Shown piece by piece: positions 26,493 through 35,951 of a DNA stretch of 64,000 bases. Position 1 is the first letter of the stretch. Each line of letters begins with the position of its first letter. The position numbers were made by a program, and so were the translations under genes. The notes beneath the pieces were generated by a model, which made no database searches, was not told where the DNA came from, and was given only the letters and a program-made list of their open reading frames with translations. Source of the DNA: Aminipila terrae (GTDB lineage Bacteria > Bacillota > Clostridia > Peptostreptococcales > Anaerovoracaceae); the NCBI RefSeq assembly GCF_010120715.1, contig NZ_CP047591.1, forward strand, positions 1,674,001 to 1,738,000. The letters are read 5' to 3'.

Positions 26493-26568
26493 GCTATATT
26501 TTTTATTATTATCCAACAAATCAATCAACATCTGTTGAATAACATACAGTTTGACTGATAATTAATGA

Positions 26569-26624
26569 TTGAATGGCTTAAATTCATGCTCTATAGTAGA
26601 CACATGTAGAAATGAAACGTTTCA
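26569..26624 (+). promoter_or_regulatory. promoter and 12-bp palindrome upstream of the RND operon
   Basis: TTGAAT (26569-26574), a 17-bp spacer and TATAGT (26592-26597) form a good promoter. Downstream of the likely +1, TGAAACGTTTCA (26613-26624) is a perfect palindrome. It is a plausible operator for the TetR gene at the end of this operon, or less likely a catabolite-response-like site. Confidence 0.6.
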
Positions 26625-26658
26625 ATTAGCTATAAGAAAATACTGAGGAGCAGAAGAA

Positions 26659-27759
26659 ATGAAAGGGACCATAATAAAATACAAATGGGCAATTGTGGTA
26701 ATTGCCATTACTCTTATAATATTCATTATAAATGGAGCAGGAAATATTAAAGGTGAAGCTATGACAGTTCCAAAAGAACAGGCAGTCCTGGTCCAAAAAG
26801 TTCTAAGTGCAGAAAAAACACAGCTGTTGGAATTGACAGGAACGCTGGAGGCACGTGACAACATCATCATTACATCAAAATATGGTGGCAAAGTGAATAA
26901 CGTTCTGGTGGAAAATGGTCAAAACGTACATACAAATCAAAATTTAATTTTAATGGAAGCCACACAACAGCAAAATGCGTTGATTCAAGCACAAAATGCG
27001 CTGGCAAAAGCAAATGCCAACTTGAACTATATCCAGAAAAATTATGAACGAATGAAAAATTTATATGATGCAGAGGTCATTTCCCAAAATGATATGGACA
27101 ATGCTGAATTATCGTATCAAGTAGCCAAGGCTGATGTGAATTCAGCACAAGCGATTTACTCTAACGCACAAGATGCTGTAAAGGACACGGAGGTGAGCAG
27201 CAGAATAAAGGGCACAGTGGCTGATTGCAATATCAAATCTGGCCAGATGGTGCAAGCCGGAACACCGTTGATGACGGTTCAAGATCTCTCCCATATCTAC
27301 TTGGTGGTAAATGTTAATCAGGATGATATCAGTAAAATAGCTTTAGGAGAAAAGGTGAATGTGTCTGTTGATGCGTTTTCGGCCAAAACCTTCAATGGCA
27401 CGGTTGAAATCATAAATCCCGTGGCAAATACTGCCAGCCGAAGCTTTGAGGTAAAAATGGTTGTGGAGAATACCCAATCTCTTCTTAAACCAGGGATGTT
27501 CGCTAAAGTACAAATTGAGTTCGCCCCACCTAAGAGGGCAATTACAGTACCACAATCGGCTGTAAGCGGAAAAGACGGTCTGTACTATGTATTTGTTGCC
27601 AACGATCATAAAGCAGAAAAGCGATCAGTAGGGCTTGGTGACACCATGGGACAGGAGGTCGAAGTTAAATCAGGGCTGGCTGAAAGCGAAAAGCTTATTA
27701 TAAGTAATGTGAACAAGTTAAAAGATGGTGACACCATTCGAATTAGTAAGACAAAATAA
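26659..27759 (+). CDS. RND efflux adaptor subunit (membrane fusion protein)
   Basis: The 366-residue adaptor has an N-terminal hydrophobic anchor (about residues 10-28). A lipoyl half with G-G-K-V-N-N-V-L-V-E-N-G-Q follows, then a helical hairpin rich in Ala, Gln and Asn (about 100-175), the second lipoyl half, a beta barrel and a membrane-proximal domain. This is the AcrA/MexA order. GAGGAG precedes the ATG. The pump gene follows after 12 nt and the TetR gene ends the unit. No TolC gene is in this operon, but one lies 4.5 kb upstream. Confidence 0.9.
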   Translation: MKGTIIKYKWAIVVIAITLIIFIINGAGNIKGEAMTVPKEQAVLVQKVLSAEKTQLLELTGTLEARDNIIITSKYGGKVNNVLVENGQNVHTNQNLILMEATQQQNALIQAQNALAKANANLNYIQKNYERMKNLYDAEVISQNDMDNAELSYQVAKADVNSAQAIYSNAQDAVKDTEVSSRIKGTVADCNIKSGQMVQAGTPLMTVQDLSHIYLVVNVNQDDISKIALGEKVNVSVDAFSAKTFNGTVEIINPVANTASRSFEVKMVVENTQSLLKPGMFAKVQIEFAPPKRAITVPQSAVSGKDGLYYVFVANDHKAEKRSVGLGDTMGQEVEVKSGLAESEKLIISNVNKLKDGDTIRISKTK

Positions 27760-27771
27760 AGGAGGTGCCTC

Positions 27772-30700
27772 ATGTTTTTAACAGATATAAGTTTGCGAAG
27801 ACCGGTTTTTGCCACCGTTTGCATCATAGCATTATTAGTAATGGGTGTCATCAGTTTTTTCGGACTGGGTTCTGATGAGTTCCCACCAGCTGAATTTCCC
27901 TATGTGACAGTTACAATTGTAGAGCCAGGCGCCTCTCCCAATCAGATACAAGATAATGTGACCAAGAAAGTTGAGGATGCCATTGGACAAGTAGCAGGGA
28001 TGAAACATATTAACTCCACCTGCCAAAACAATGTCAGTATTACCTATGCAGAATTTACACTGGAAACCCGTTCGGCTGACGCAGTTCAAAATGTTCGGGA
28101 CAAAATCGGCACTATTCGTAGTTCTCTTCCCAAGGATTGTGAAGAGCCTATCATCGCAAGTTTTGACCCCACTTCTAAACCGGTAGTTTCACTGGCCATT
28201 ACAGGGAAAGCATCTTTACGGGAAATGACCACAACAGTTAATGACTTGATAAAGCCAAAACTGGAAACTATCAGCGGTGTGGGCTCTGTAAAAATTTACG
28301 GTTCAGAGGAAAGAGAAATTCATATTAATTTGAATCGTGATAAAGTTTCCATGTATGGACTGACTACAAATGAAATAGCTACAGCTTTGAAAAGCACCAA
28401 TATGGAAGCCTCTGCAGGAAAAATAACCCAGGGGACTAGTCAGTTCTCTTTACATACCAATGGGCTAATAACTAAATTAGATGATTTTAAAACTTTGGTA
28501 ATAAGCAGACAAAATGGACAGCCAATTTATCTGCAGGATATTGCAACCATAGAAGATGGCACGAAAGAGAAAGATAGTATGGCCTTTTATCAAGGCAGGA
28601 AGGCCATTGGCATTGACATTGTTAAACAATCAGGAGTCAGTACCATTGATGTAGCGGACCAGATTACCAGAGAGTGTGAAAATATCCAAAAAGAGCTACC
28701 AGCAGATATGCATCTAAAGGTTGTTAAAGATAATTCTATTATTATTAAAGCTTCTGTTGATGAAGTCCTTAAAACAATTGTTGAAGGTGCCATACTAGCA
28801 GTTCTTATTGTTTTCTTGTTTCTTGCCAATTGGAGAACCACTATAATCAGTGCAATAGCGTTACCAACTTCTGTTATTGGTGTGTTTGCATTGATGAAAG
28901 TACTTGGATTTACATTAAATACAATGACATTAACTGCATTGTCCTTAAGTGTAGGCTTGCTAATAGACGATGCAATTGTTGTCATAGAAAATATTGAACG
29001 GCATCGCCATATGGGGAAAAATGGATTTGAGGCTACAAAGGATGGAACTTCTGAAATTGGATTAGCTGTTATTGCAACCACATTGGCACTGGTAGCAGTG
29101 TTTTTACCAGTAGGGATGCTGAATGGTGTAGTAGGTCAGTTTTTTAAACAGTTTGGAATAACTGTAGTGGGAAGCGTACTTATTTCATTGTTTGTTTCCT
29201 TCACATTAGTGCCAATGCTGTCTTCCCGTTACCTGAAAGATGAGGAGCATGCAGAATCAAAATATAAAATTGTTTCTTTGATAAAAAAAGGTGCCAATTG
29301 GTTTAATCTTAAATTTGATTGTTTAGCAGAACATTATTCTGGCTTGCTTGAAATTGTTTTTAAACATAAGATTAAACTGCTATTATGCACGGTTTTACTT
29401 TTTACCGGAAGCATGGTTGCAGCGGCAAATATGGGGACAGATTTCATTCCAAAATCAGATTTATCTAAAATGAATATTGTAGTTGAACCCGATGCAGGAT
29501 TAACGAAAGAAGCCACCGGAAATAAAATGCTGCAACTTGATAGCATACTCAGAAAGAATAAAGAAGTGACCAAAGTTTATGCAACCGTTCAAGATGATGC
29601 AGGGAATCTTTATGTTGAGTTGGTTGATCGAGAGGAAAGGGACAAATCCATTGATCAGTTAGCACAGGAATTGCGCGCAGAATTTAAGAAAGTTCCTGGT
29701 ATCAGAGTCTCCATTACACCGGTTTCTCTTGGACCTACAGGGGACCTGAAGGATATAGAATTTAATATAGTGGGAGATGATATAAACACTCTTCAGGAAT
29801 ACGGAGAAAAGGCACAGAAGGTGTTGGAAGAATTACCAGGTGTAGTAGATGTGGTGAGTAGCTATAAACCGGGTAGCCCCCAGAGCAACATTGTAATTAA
29901 TCAGCAGAAGGCAGCTGATCTTGGGGTAGAACCTGCACAGGCATTGGATGCACTATACACTTTATATAACGGTGCGGTAGTAAGCCAGTTTAAAGATGGG
30001 CAGGATCAAGTTGATATCAGATTGCAGCTAGAAGAAAACAACCGTAATGATATTGATAATTTAAACAGTATCTTTCTGAAAAGTAGTACATCGGGTCAAC
30101 TAATTCCTTTAAGTGCTATTGCTGATAAAGAGTTTAATCCGTCGCCAGGTGTCATTTCACGTTATGACAAGCAGCAGCGCATTTACATTTCAGGAAACAT
30201 ACAGGGAGCAAGCGCAGGGGAAGTGAACGAAATTTTTCTGAAAAAACTCAATAAGGAGGCAACGTTACCTGTAGGTTGCAAAGTGGTTTCTGGGGATATG
30301 ACGGAATTGATGGATGATTCTATTACAGGGATGTTTTTTGCCCTGCTAATGGCGGTCTTATTTATCATATTTATCATGGCTGCCCAGTTTGAAAGCTTTA
30401 TAGACCCATTAGCAGTGGTCTTATCACTTCCATTGGCAGTCATCGGGGCAATCTTCGGATTGCTTATAATGGGAAGCAATATCAATTTAATCTCCCTTAT
30501 TGGTATGATTATGCTCATGGGTCTGGTAACCAAAAATGCAATATTGCTCATCGATTTTGCCCGTAATGAGATAAAGAAAGGAAAGCCATGTAATCAGGCG
30601 CTTATTTTAGCAGGAAAAACCAGATTGCGACCGATAATTATGACTACTTTGGCAATGGTATTAGGAATGATTCCCATGGCAATGGGGGAAGGTGCAGGCG

Positions 30701-30834
30701 GCGAGACAAGAGCACCCATGGCTTATGCCATTATTGGAGGATTGATTTCATCAACTTTATTAACCTTGTTTGTAGTACCGGTTATCTATAGCTTTATCCA
30801 GAATGTTAAAAATAAATTTCATTTATCAAAATAA
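27772..30834 (+). CDS. RND family multidrug efflux pump (AcrB/MexB-like)
   Basis: This 1020-residue proton-driven inner-membrane pump has the full RND length. The first membrane helix starts near residue 8 (R-R-P-V-F-A-T-V). Two large extracytoplasmic loops lie after helices 1 and 7. The paired Asp of the proton relay is visible in helix 4 (L-L-I-D-D-A-I-V-V-I-E-N, Asp 399 and 400). The G-x-x-L-x-x-x-N-A-I-L-L-I-D-F helix lies near residue 920. It forms a trimer in the family and works with the adaptor encoded just upstream. AAGGAGGTG precedes the ATG. Substrates cannot be predicted. Confidence 0.93.
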   Translation: MFLTDISLRRPVFATVCIIALLVMGVISFFGLGSDEFPPAEFPYVTVTIVEPGASPNQIQDNVTKKVEDAIGQVAGMKHINSTCQNNVSITYAEFTLETRSADAVQNVRDKIGTIRSSLPKDCEEPIIASFDPTSKPVVSLAITGKASLREMTTTVNDLIKPKLETISGVGSVKIYGSEEREIHINLNRDKVSMYGLTTNEIATALKSTNMEASAGKITQGTSQFSLHTNGLITKLDDFKTLVISRQNGQPIYLQDIATIEDGTKEKDSMAFYQGRKAIGIDIVKQSGVSTIDVADQITRECENIQKELPADMHLKVVKDNSIIIKASVDEVLKTIVEGAILAVLIVFLFLANWRTTIISAIALPTSVIGVFALMKVLGFTLNTMTLTALSLSVGLLIDDAIVVIENIERHRHMGKNGFEATKDGTSEIGLAVIATTLALVAVFLPVGMLNGVVGQFFKQFGITVVGSVLISLFVSFTLVPMLSSRYLKDEEHAESKYKIVSLIKKGANWFNLKFDCLAEHYSGLLEIVFKHKIKLLLCTVLLFTGSMVAAANMGTDFIPKSDLSKMNIVVEPDAGLTKEATGNKMLQLDSILRKNKEVTKVYATVQDDAGNLYVELVDREERDKSIDQLAQELRAEFKKVPGIRVSITPVSLGPTGDLKDIEFNIVGDDINTLQEYGEKAQKVLEELPGVVDVVSSYKPGSPQSNIVINQQKAADLGVEPAQALDALYTLYNGAVVSQFKDGQDQVDIRLQLEENNRNDIDNLNSIFLKSSTSGQLIPLSAIADKEFNPSPGVISRYDKQQRIYISGNIQGASAGEVNEIFLKKLNKEATLPVGCKVVSGDMTELMDDSITGMFFALLMAVLFIIFIMAAQFESFIDPLAVVLSLPLAVIGAIFGLLIMGSNINLISLIGMIMLMGLVTKNAILLIDFARNEIKKGKPCNQALILAGKTRLRPIIMTTLAMVLGMIPMAMGEGAGGETRAPMAYAIIGGLISSTLLTLFVVPVIYSFIQNVKNKFHLSK

Positions 30835-30898
30835 CTCTTGCAGAGTGACAGAGAAATTATTACCATAGGGATATCAGATTAGAATATAGAGGATTCAT

Positions 30899-31465
30899 AT
30901 GAACAAACAGAGAAATGACAGACGCATCAGAAGAACTAAGAAAACTTTAATTGATGCCCTAACAGTATTGATGTCTCAAAAGAGAATTAATAAGATCACA
31001 GTCACAGAACTAACAGAACTTGCAGATGTGAATCGCTCCACTTTTTATTTGTACTACAAAGATGTTTATGACATGGTTGAAAAAGTGGAGTCTGAGTTGT
31101 TAGAAGATTTTTTGGAGGCATTTAATAAATGTTTTAATAAATATTATAAATGCGATGCAGCGTATAACAATTTATTATCCTTTTTTACCTTTTTATTTGA
31201 GTTTGTAAGAAGTAATTCAAAAATGTGTAAAATACTACTGGGACCTGACGGAGACTACGCGTTCTTAGAAAAGTTGAAGAGTATTATTAAATCCCAACCT
31301 GGCTTTGAGAGTGATGAACATAACCTTAAACTACAATATTATGACCCGTTTATTATTTCTGGTTGTATTGGAATCATACAGGAGTGGTTGGATAACGACA
31401 TGAAGGAATCACCGAAAGCTATGGCAATTATGGTATTAGAGTTAACACAAAACGAGCTACTGTAA
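30899..31465 (+). CDS. TetR/AcrR family regulator of the RND operon
   Basis: The 188-residue protein has a helix-turn-helix at about residues 25-55 (V-T-E-L-T-E-L-A-D-V-N-R-S-T-F-Y-L-Y-Y) and a DhaS-like C-terminal domain with I-I-Q-E-W-L-D-N-D-M. It resembles the other TetR at 22119-22703 in the same island, suggesting related regulators of two efflux systems. It lies 64 nt after the pump gene and ends at a perfect terminator. It probably represses the RND operon through the palindrome at 26613-26624. Confidence 0.88.
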   Translation: MNKQRNDRRIRRTKKTLIDALTVLMSQKRINKITVTELTELADVNRSTFYLYYKDVYDMVEKVESELLEDFLEAFNKCFNKYYKCDAAYNNLLSFFTFLFEFVRSNSKMCKILLGPDGDYAFLEKLKSIIKSQPGFESDEHNLKLQYYDPFIISGCIGIIQEWLDNDMKESPKAMAIMVLELTQNELL

Positions 31466-31485
31466 GAAGTGATATTTAAACACCA

Positions 31486-31518
31486 GGACTGCGCACTAAA
31501 ATAGTGCGCAGTCCTTTT
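31486..31518 (+). terminator. rho-independent terminator
   Basis: AGGACTGCGCACTA pairs perfectly with TAGTGCGCAGTCCT around three A's, followed by TTTTT. It closes the efflux island. Confidence 0.95.
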
Positions 31519-31735
31519 TGGGTTAATTATAAAGCAAACCACTATATAATGTATAGAAAAACTAAAAAAGTAAAAAGTTTGAAAATTTTGTAAATTTATA
31601 ATTGAAAATAAAGAAATGAAGTGGTATTATCTAGATAATTTCAAAAGAATTGTAGAGAAGAGCAACAAAACAAGAGAAGAGACAAGCCCCAAAAAAGATA
31701 TTAACAGCTTTTAATATTTTTTTAGATTTTGCGTG

Positions 31736-31766
31736 TTGTTATATAGGACTGGCGCTTATATAACAA
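31736..31766 (+). other. perfect inverted repeat in the leader of a chemoreceptor gene
   Basis: TTGTTATATA (31736-31745) is complementary to TATATAACAA (31757-31766), around an 11-nt loop GGACTGGCGCT. It has no T-run. It lies 80 nt upstream of the receptor start, in a 380-bp gap with no other gene. It may be an operator or a leader structure; I do not recognise a known riboswitch. Confidence 0.4.
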
Positions 31767-31846
31767 TGAAAAAGAGGTGATATGGTGACAGGCAGATATC
31801 TGGTATTGTATAGCTTAGTTTAACATCGCAAAGGAGTGTGTTTAAA

Positions 31847-33541
31847 TTGTTTAAAAATATGAAAATGGCTAAAAAGCTAATCATATCATTTCTAATTGTT
31901 ACGTTGCTTGGAAGTATTTCTGGAATTTCTTCTATATTTTCAATGCAGAAAATCAGTACAGATGCTGACTTCGCGCTTCAGAAATATGGATTTGCCACTG
32001 GAGACATAGGCGGCGCCATAGTAATGGTAGCTGATAGCAGACGAGCTGTTCGAGATATCGTTGTTTTTACGAACAAAGAAGATATAAAGCAAGCAGAAGA
32101 CCAGCTTAAAACAATCAGAGCAAAACATAGTAAGTATTATGAAAGTGTCAAAAAATCTATTGTTAACAGTGATGAAGAAAAACTTATATCTGAAATTGAC
32201 AAGGAAGTAGCTGACTATAGGCAAATACAGGATAAATACATAGCTTTAGGGGAAAAAGCCACACCGGAAGAAAAAGCGGTTCTGTTGCAGCAGATGAAGG
32301 CTGAATTAGATCCACAATATGATAAAGTATATACTGCTTACGCCAATTTATATTTTGAAAAGAAAGATGCAGGGAAGGCTTTGACAGATGAGTTTGGAAA
32401 GATGTGCCTTTTCTTCTTTATCATGACTATTGTTTTAATTGTAAGTAGTATACTCATAGCCAGCATCTGTGGAGTACTGATTGCTCGAAATATTTCAAAT
32501 TGTGTTTCCAAAGTTGTCAGAGTAGCAGAACAGGTTGAAAGTGGCGACTTAGATATACAACTGGATATCTATACAAAGGATGAAATCGGAATTCTTGCAG
32601 AAGCCTTTAGAACTATGACAGATCAGCTTAAAACTATTATTGAAGATATTAACTATGTTTTAGGTGAAATGGGCCAGCGGAATTTCAGAGTACATACAAG
32701 ATGCAAAGAGAAATATGTGGGCCAGTACAGCAATATTTTTCAGGCCATGCGCAATATTAACGTAAATCTTAGCAATGCCATATCCCAAATCAATGAGGCA
32801 GCAGACCAGGTAGCAATTGGTGCAGATCAAATGTCTGCTGGAGCTCAGGCACTTTCTCAGGGGGCAGTTGAGCAGGCAAGCAGTGTGGAAGAATTATCTA
32901 CTACAATTACGGATATCGCACGACATATAAATGATAATTCGCAAAATATTCATGAGGCAGATCAACTTGTTGATAACACTGCAAAGGAAGTAGCAGCCTG
33001 TGATCAGCATATGAAAAACATGATGGTTGCCATGGGGGATATCAGTGACAATTCAAGCAGGATTGGAAATATTATTAAAACCATTGAAGACATTGCATTC
33101 CAGACCAATATCCTTGCTCTTAATGCTGCTGTAGAAGCTGCCAGAGCAGGAGAAGCAGGAAAAGGATTTGCTGTGGTTGCAGATGAAGTACGTAATCTTG
33201 CACAAAAATCTGCTGAAGCAGCAAAAGATACTACGGAACTAATCAGTAATGCCATAGGTGCTGTAGAAAAAGGAACTGGTATTGCGGGAGCTACCGCAGA
33301 ATCACTGCGAAATATTGTTAATCAGGCAGAACAGTTAACAGAGGTTATTGAAAAAGTTTCCAAAGCTTCTGATGAACAGGCAGAAGCAGTTGCGCAGGTT
33401 AGCCTGGGTGTAGATCAGGTATCTGTAGTGGTACAGAGGAATTCTGCTACTGCAGAAGAAAGCGCTGCTACCAGTGAAGAGTTAAATGGACAATCCAGAA
33501 TGCTTAAAGAGCTGGTTGGCCAGTTTACTCTGAAAGAATAG
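31847..33541 (+). CDS. methyl-accepting chemotaxis protein, 4-helix-bundle sensor
   Basis: The 564-residue receptor has a first membrane helix at about residues 8-28. A helical extracytoplasmic domain of about 150 residues follows, of the 4HB_MCP type (Lys/Glu rich, no Cache motifs). A second membrane helix (about 185-210), a HAMP domain, and the coiled-coil signalling domain complete the protein. The signalling tip carries I-A-F-Q-T-N-I-L-A-L-N-A-A-V-E-A-A-R. Start choice is TTG at 31847, 10 nt after AAGGAG; GTG at 31838 would be too close. It is a single-gene unit ending at a strong hairpin. Its ligand is unknown. Confidence 0.9.
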   Translation: MFKNMKMAKKLIISFLIVTLLGSISGISSIFSMQKISTDADFALQKYGFATGDIGGAIVMVADSRRAVRDIVVFTNKEDIKQAEDQLKTIRAKHSKYYESVKKSIVNSDEEKLISEIDKEVADYRQIQDKYIALGEKATPEEKAVLLQQMKAELDPQYDKVYTAYANLYFEKKDAGKALTDEFGKMCLFFFIMTIVLIVSSILIASICGVLIARNISNCVSKVVRVAEQVESGDLDIQLDIYTKDEIGILAEAFRTMTDQLKTIIEDINYVLGEMGQRNFRVHTRCKEKYVGQYSNIFQAMRNINVNLSNAISQINEAADQVAIGADQMSAGAQALSQGAVEQASSVEELSTTITDIARHINDNSQNIHEADQLVDNTAKEVAACDQHMKNMMVAMGDISDNSSRIGNIIKTIEDIAFQTNILALNAAVEAARAGEAGKGFAVVADEVRNLAQKSAEAAKDTTELISNAIGAVEKGTGIAGATAESLRNIVNQAEQLTEVIEKVSKASDEQAEAVAQVSLGVDQVSVVVQRNSATAEESAATSEELNGQSRMLKELVGQFTLKE

Positions 33542-33568
33542 TTGTAAGTCCTCGCCCTTACCTATAAA

Positions 33569-33617
33569 AAATACCCTTTAGCGTAGATAAATTAATTTAT
33601 GCTAAAGGGTATTTCTT
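33569..33617 (+). terminator. bidirectional terminator
   Basis: AAATACCCTTTAGC pairs with GCTAAAGGGTATTT across an 18-nt loop, with T-rich or A-rich flanks on both sides. It lies between the convergent receptor and alarmone synthetase genes. Confidence 0.8.
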
Positions 33618-33634
33618 ATTATTCAATGAGCATT

Positions 33635-34312
33635 TTATTTCGGACTGAATTTGTCCAGGTCGTCTAAAAAGCTATGAATTTTCTGCATCTGTAAATCTGA
33701 GTTTGCTATATTCTCAGAGCATTCTTTGAGTTCTTCAGCAATAAACTTAGGAATCTCACCTTCCGCTTTGTATCTTAGCTGGTGTTCCAGACTGGCCCAG
33801 AAATCCATTGCCATTGTTCTTATTTGCACTTCAACAGGTATTCTTTCTACCCGGTTTACGAAGAAAACGGGTACCCCTACAACTAAATGGAGACTTCTAT
33901 ACCCATTAGATTTTGGGTTTTTAATATAATCTACTTCTTTGATAACCGTTAAATCATCCTGTTTTTTTAAAAGCTCAGCGACTATATATATGTCATCAAC
34001 ATAATGGCAGATAACACGTATTCCCGCTATGTCAAAAAGTTGCTTTGAAATTTTATTTATATCTAAGTCATATCCTCTTCGTATGAGCTTCTCATATATA
34101 CTTTCCGGGGATTTTACCCGACTTTCCATGTGATGAATAGGATTATGCTTATGTAGTAATTGAAAATCATCATCAAGAATTTCGAGCTTAGTTTTTACTT
34201 CGCGTATAGCAGCAGTGTAGTTTTTATTTATTTTAGCATATGCTGTTAAAACATTTTTTAAATCAGCGGATGGCTCATTATCAAAATTTTGTGATAATAT
34301 ACTGGCATTCAT
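33635..34312 (-). CDS. small alarmone synthetase (RelA/SpoT synthetase domain, RelQ/SasB type)
   Basis: The 225-residue protein consists of a synthetase domain only, without hydrolase, TGS or ACT domains. Such proteins transfer pyrophosphate from ATP to GTP or GDP to make (p)ppGpp. Visible motifs are R-V-K-S-P-E-S-I-Y-E-K-L, D-I-A-G-I-R-V-I-C, the G-loop-like Y-I-K-N-P-K-S-N-G-Y-R-S-L-H, and V-E-V-Q-I-R-T with the downstream E-H-Q-L-R-Y-K. It fits the RelQ/SasB (YjbM) group. The gene is monocistronic. AAAGGA precedes the ATG. Confidence 0.92.
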   Translation of the reverse strand: MNASILSQNFDNEPSADLKNVLTAYAKINKNYTAAIREVKTKLEILDDDFQLLHKHNPIHHMESRVKSPESIYEKLIRRGYDLDINKISKQLFDIAGIRVICHYVDDIYIVAELLKKQDDLTVIKEVDYIKNPKSNGYRSLHLVVGVPVFFVNRVERIPVEVQIRTMAMDFWASLEHQLRYKAEGEIPKFIAEELKECSENIANSDLQMQKIHSFLDDLDKFSPK

Positions 34313-34489
34313 AAAATGAAAATCCTTTCTTGTTAATTACATGATATAGTCTACCACAACCAGTAAATAATTTGTAATGATTTGATGAAATTTAATATTA
34401 AAGCAAAGTTCATATTAAAAACTTCTCTGATATAGTGTATGATAATTATATAAACATTGTATAAATGGAATATGAAGGGAATATTAAAA

Positions 34490-35269
34490 ATGAGTAATTT
34501 TAAAATAAAACTATATTTAACCATATTGATAATTATTTCCATGGCTTTTTCAGGGTGTTATGGTAATACACAAAAAGCGCAGGGGGTAACTGTAAATGTA
34601 TCCGCTGCAGCCAGTTTAACGGATGCGTTAAATGAAATTGCCACAGAGTATGGAAAGAAGTCAGAAGATAAAATACTGTATAATTTTGCCGGTTCAGGTG
34701 CCTTAAAATCCCAGATTGAAGAAGGAGCGCCCTGTGATTTGTTTATATCTGCAGCTAAAGATCACATGGATGAATTACAAGAACAGGATTTGATAGATAA
34801 AAATACAAGAATTGATCTTCTAGGAAATACCCTTACTTTAATTGCATCAAAAGAAGGCAAAGACATAGTATCTTTGGATTCCCTTGTGAGCAGTCAGGTA
34901 AAAAGCATTGCCATTGGTACCCCTGAATCCGTTCCGGCAGGCCAATATGCACAACAGACTTTTGAAGCTTTGGGGATAACCAATCAGGTAAGTTCAAAAT
35001 TAATTATGGGGAAAGATGTAAAAAGTGTATTGGACTACGTTGAAACTGGGAATGTTCAATGTGGGTTTGTTTATAAGACGGATGCAATGTTATTAAAAAG
35101 TGGTTCCATAATTGCAGATGTGCCGGAAGATTATCATAAACCTATTGTTTATCCCATGGCCATTCTAAAAGACACAAAGAATAAAAAACAAGTGGACAGG
35201 TTTTATGATTTTCTTCAATCAGATGTGGCTAAAAGTATATTTAAAAAATATGGTTTTACAGTGTTATAA
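34490..35269 (+). CDS. modA: molybdate ABC transporter substrate-binding lipoprotein
   Basis: The 259-residue protein has a lipoprotein signal (hydrophobic core then F-S-G-C at about residue 22). A periplasmic-binding fold follows, typical of ModA: V-S-A-A-A-S-L-T-D-A-L-N-E-I, F-A-G-S-G-A-L, G-A-P-C-D-L-F-I-S-A, and the late C-G-F-V-Y-K-T-D-A. It captures molybdate or tungstate outside the membrane. ATG at 34490 follows AAGGGA and yields a proper signal, so it is preferred over the in-frame start at 34457. It heads a four-gene unit with the permease and two molybdenum-enzyme genes. Confidence 0.92.
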   Translation: MSNFKIKLYLTILIIISMAFSGCYGNTQKAQGVTVNVSAAASLTDALNEIATEYGKKSEDKILYNFAGSGALKSQIEEGAPCDLFISAAKDHMDELQEQDLIDKNTRIDLLGNTLTLIASKEGKDIVSLDSLVSSQVKSIAIGTPESVPAGQYAQQTFEALGITNQVSSKLIMGKDVKSVLDYVETGNVQCGFVYKTDAMLLKSGSIIADVPEDYHKPIVYPMAILKDTKNKKQVDRFYDFLQSDVAKSIFKKYGFTVL

Positions 35270-35288
35270 ATTTATTAGGAAGGTTTAG

Positions 35289-35951
35289 ATGATATTACAG
35301 CCTATATTTCTTACGTTAAAAGTTGCGGCTTTGGCAACTCTAGTTACTTTAATTCTGGGTACTGTCTGTGCTTATATTATGGTCAGAAAAAATATCAGAG
35401 GGAAAAATATCTGGGAGACCATACTAATATTACCCATGGTTCTGCCACCTTCCATACTGGGATATATCCTGCTGATTTTACTGGGACGGCGAGGCCCTGT
35501 GGGAGGCTTTTTACTTGAACATTTCAATCTTCAGATTATATTTACCTGGGTTGCCTGCGTTATAGCTTCCAGTATAGTATCTTTGCCCCTGATGTATCAA
35601 AGTATAAAAACTGGATTGCTTGGGGTTGATTCAATTTATGAAGATGCTGCAAGAGATCTGGGAGCCAACAGATGGCAGGTATTCTGGAAAGTTACATTCC
35701 CCCTGGCTATGCCGGGGCTGATAAGCGGAATTGTTTTAAGTTTTGCCAGAAGTATGGGAGAATTCGGAGCCACTCTCATGGTTGCAGGTAATATTCCTGG
35801 AAAGACTCAGACTATATCGACAGCCATTTATTTTGCCGTTGATGGAGGAAAAGACTATTTAGCTAATATGTTGGTACTCATCATGACATTACTGAGCTTT
35901 ATATTGGTATTTGGCTTAAACTTCTGGATTAAAAAGGAGATTTATAAATGA
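35289..35951 (+). CDS. modB: molybdate ABC transporter permease
   Basis: The 220-residue permease has five to six membrane segments and the EAA loop E-D-A-A-R-D-L-G-A-N-R-W-Q-V-F-W-K-V near residue 117, where the ATPase docks. R-S-M-G-E-F-G-A-T-L-M-V-A is the ModB/CysT signature. It lies 19 nt after modA and overlaps the next gene by 4 nt (ATGA). The expected ModC ATPase is absent from the unit and from the whole window, so the energising subunit must be encoded elsewhere. Confidence 0.93.
   Translation: MILQPIFLTLKVAALATLVTLILGTVCAYIMVRKNIRGKNIWETILILPMVLPPSILGYILLILLGRRGPVGGFLLEHFNLQIIFTWVACVIASSIVSLPLMYQSIKTGLLGVDSIYEDAARDLGANRWQVFWKVTFPLAMPGLISGIVLSFARSMGEFGATLMVAGNIPGKTQTISTAIYFAVDGGKDYLANMLVLIMTLLSFILVFGLNFWIKKEIYK

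Noticed and set aside
28590..29081. A 163-codon minus-strand frame
   Set aside because: It lies inside the RND pump gene, which has strong family motifs on the other strand.
31560..31840. c-di-GMP riboswitch before the chemoreceptor
   Set aside because: The leader lacks the conserved GEMM segments; only an inverted repeat is present.
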